Positions 62,197 through 64,000 of a stretch of 64,000 nt of DNA are shown one piece after another. Both the position numbers and the translations under genes were made by a program. Each line of letters begins with the position of its first letter. The first letter of the stretch is position 1. The stretch comes from Flavipsychrobacter sp. (GTDB lineage Bacteria > Bacteroidota > Bacteroidia > Chitinophagales > Chitinophagaceae), in contig JAEUVX010000004.1 in assembly GCA_016786615.1 (NCBI GenBank), forward strand, positions 186,001 to 250,000, in the 5' to 3' direction. The notes beneath the pieces are model-generated. The model saw nothing but the letters and a program-made list of their open reading frames with translations. It was not told the origin of the DNA and ran no database searches.

Positions 62197-64000
62197 TTAA
62201 ATAGTATTAGGAAGTGTGATGGTGAATGTGCTGCCTTTGCCCGGTGTACTGGTGACAACAATGTCGCCGCCATTCTTCTTGATGAATTCGTAGCATAATT
62301 GCAAGCCCAGCCCCGTACCTTTTTCACCACCTGTACCACGGGTACTATCCAGGCTCAATTCTTTGAACAGTTTGCTTAATTGTTCATCCGTCATACCCAC
62401 TCCAGTATCGGTTACAGATATTTGTGTGGTATTACCATTTGTAAAGCCATTGATTGTGACACTGCCACTTTCGGGTGTAAATTTGATGGCATTAGATACC
62501 AGATTTCGCAGTACAATATCTACCTGGTTGGCATCGCCATAAGCACTGAGCCCTTCGGGAATATTATATGTAAGGTTGATGTTTTTCTGGGCTGCGGCAT
62601 CTTTCAGTACAGCCATTGTTTTCAGTGCTTTCCGTTTTATGTTAAGCTTTTCAATATCCAGTGCATGTTCTCCCTTCATGCGGCTTTGTGCCCAAAACAG
62701 CATGTTTTCAAGCAGCAGGCTAACAGACTGTAATTTGTTGTTCAGCTCGTTTTTGTGCATGGCAAACTCTTCGGGTGTCATCAGCTTTTCGTCCAGCATC
62801 ATCATGGTGCCTGTAAGTGCATTCACCGGGCTGCGCAGGTCGTGAGAGAGTACAGAAAATGTAACATCTTTAAAATCGTTCAGTTCTTTGAGATTAGCTG
62901 CTTGTTTTTCAATTTCCTCTTTCTGGCGCAGTATTTCGCTTTGTCGTTTACGTTCGCTTTGAGAGTTTCGGAAGAACATATAAGCAATGATACCTGCAAG
63001 GATAATACCAATAAATGCAGCCAGCAATTGGATGTTTTTACTCTTTGCCTGTGCAGCAGACAGTGCTTTGTCTTTTTCGAGCAGTGTTATTTCTGTTTCT
63101 TTCTTTTCTATCTCGTAATTGAAAAGCATTTGCTGCGCTTCATTATGTCCGTTGTCTTTCAGTAAACTATCGCGGTAGCTGTTATTTATTTTGACGTATT
63201 GGAGTGCATTTTTGTAATCTCCATGCTGCTCGTAAATAGCAGCCAGCTTGCCAGATATATCTCTTGCCTGTTCTTTAATGCCAATTTGCTGCATGGTGTT
63301 GAGTGCGCTTTTTAAACTCAACAATCCGGTTGCAGTATTTCCCTGTTTGCAAAGTATCTCACCGATTCCGGCATCTGCTATAGCTACGCCCTCAGCATCA
63401 TTCATTTTTTGTGATGATTGCTTTGCTTCCTTATATAGTTGCAATGACTTTGAATAATCACCTTTTTTCAGGTAAACTTCCGCAATATTGCCCTTCAGCA
63501 GGGTGATGATGAATTCATTATTAACACTTATGGCAATGTCCAGTGCTTCTTCAAGTATTATTTGGGAAGAATCATACTGCTTTTGTTCGTTATAGATAAT
63601 AGCTGCAGTAGTGAGGTTGGCAATGATATTGCCTTTTGCACCTGCTTTGCGGTTAAATGCAAGGCCACGGTTATTATAAGCTATTGCATTTTTGTAATCT
63701 CCGAGCCGCATGTACACATTTGCAATGTTAGACATGTCTGATGCTATGTCAGTAATATTGCCTAGTTCTTCCTGAACTGTTAATCCCTTAAGGTAAAAGC
63801 TGAGTGCCTTTGTGTAATTGCCCTGGATGTAAAAGATATTGGCAATATTGCTGGATGCCTTCCCTTGCATTAATTTATTGCCCGTTTGCAGGGCATAATG
63901 CATAGCGCTATCGTATGCATTCAGGGCATCGTAGTATTGCCCTTTTCTGAAGAGGGCATTGGCAATATTGTTATGTAAGGCACTACGTTCGTAAGTATTG
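62197..64000 (-). CDS. TPR sensor histidine kinase, cut by the window edge
   Basis: The frame stays open to the right edge, so the N-terminus is missing; 601 codons are visible. They encode about nine TPR units (such as YTKALSFYLKGLTVQEELG and YKNAIAYNNRGLAFNRK), a membrane helix (LLAAFIGIILAGIIAYMFF) and a coiled coil. HisKA (FSVLSHDLRSPVNALTG) and HATPase_c with N, G1 and G2 boxes (LVSNAIKFTPESG, VTDTGVGMTDEQ, GGEKGTGLGLQL) follow. It should sense in the periplasm and phosphorylate a response regulator outside the window. Confidence 0.92.
   Translation of the reverse strand, partial: NTYERSALHNNIANALFRKGQYYDALNAYDSAMHYALQTGNKLMQGKASSNIANIFYIQGNYTKALSFYLKGLTVQEELGNITDIASDMSNIANVYMRLGDYKNAIAYNNRGLAFNRKAGAKGNIIANLTTAAIIYNEQKQYDSSQIILEEALDIAISVNNEFIITLLKGNIAEVYLKKGDYSKSLQLYKEAKQSSQKMNDAEGVAIADAGIGEILCKQGNTATGLLSLKSALNTMQQIGIKEQARDISGKLAAIYEQHGDYKNALQYVKINNSYRDSLLKDNGHNEAQQMLFNYEIEKKETEITLLEKDKALSAAQAKSKNIQLLAAFIGIILAGIIAYMFFRNSQSERKRQSEILRQKEEIEKQAANLKELNDFKDVTFSVLSHDLRSPVNALTGTMMMLDEKLMTPEEFAMHKNELNNKLQSVSLLLENMLFWAQSRMKGEHALDIEKLNIKRKALKTMAVLKDAAAQKNINLTYNIPEGLSAYGDANQVDIVLRNLVSNAIKFTPESGSVTINGFTNGNTTQISVTDTGVGMTDEQLSKLFKELSLDSTRGTGGEKGTGLGLQLCYEFIKKNGGDIVVTSTPGKGSTFTITLPNTI

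Overview
The window is a stretch of chromosome from a member of the Bacteroidota, most likely the Chitinophagales. This rests on three things. At least nine secreted proteins end in type IX secretion (T9SS) sorting domains with the YPNP motif. Many genes are preceded by the Bacteroidota -7 box TAnnTTTG (often TAnnTTTA here) rather than an E. coli-type promoter, with no Shine-Dalgarno sequence. The regulators are typical of the phylum: LytTR two-component pairs, an ECF sigma/anti-sigma pair, and TPR-fused kinases. No rRNA, tRNA, CRISPR array or insertion sequence was recognised.

Layout. 1-9.7 kb: small housekeeping or accessory genes (two PhnB-like VOC proteins, DUF1801, DinB, fasciclin, methyltransferase), a PAS histidine kinase with its response regulator, and a GlxA/AraC regulator diverging from a VOC-DoxX-DUF4287 operon. 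10-16 kb: secreted T9SS proteins, a 72-bp direct repeat around an orphan gene, and small lipoproteins. 15.6-19.6 kb: an oxidative-stress unit (OxyR with both redox cysteines, an unknown partner gene, divergent KatG, OxyR-like sites between them). 19.7-26.6 kb: two more ELWxxDGT-repeat secreted proteins around a LytS/LytTR pair and a serine hydrolase. 26.6-31.5 kb: methyltransferase, DUF1801, acetyltransferase and a tandem pair of T9SS proteins. 31.5-36.2 kb: ECF sigma factor with a dual-membrane anti-sigma/beta-barrel protein, a 34-residue membrane ORF and a TPR-HTH regulator. 36.3-44.8 kb: SDR, secreted propeller and subtilase proteins, a membrane protein/HTH pair, and paralogous secreted proteins. 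44.9-48.7 kb: a large propeller-type sensor kinase with a LytTR response regulator. 49.4-59.8 kb: a mosaic with decayed phage genes (frameshifted terminase, terminase-small-like protein, out-of-frame structural gene pieces) and lipoproteins, some broken. 59.9-64 kb: lipoproteins, two paralogous 93-94 residue proteins and a TPR histidine kinase cut by the window end.

The most unusual signal lies between 51.3 and 61.8 kb. Five promoters (for two pilin-like secreted paralogues, two small cytosolic paralogues and a non-coding hairpin array) share four consecutive 11-bp direct repeats of TTGTTAAnnnn, ending 33-35 bp before the -7 box. A looser sixth copy precedes the 34-residue ORF at 34.3 kb. One of these promoters drives, on the minus strand, an array of about 11 short hairpins that all present the loop C(C/T/A)GUAA, separated by A-rich linkers. 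Three more of these hairpins sit in the 5' leader of the 93-residue protein gene. This looks like a co-regulated RNA/small-protein system. The function is inferred; the repeats, spacings and compensatory stem changes are read directly from the sequence.
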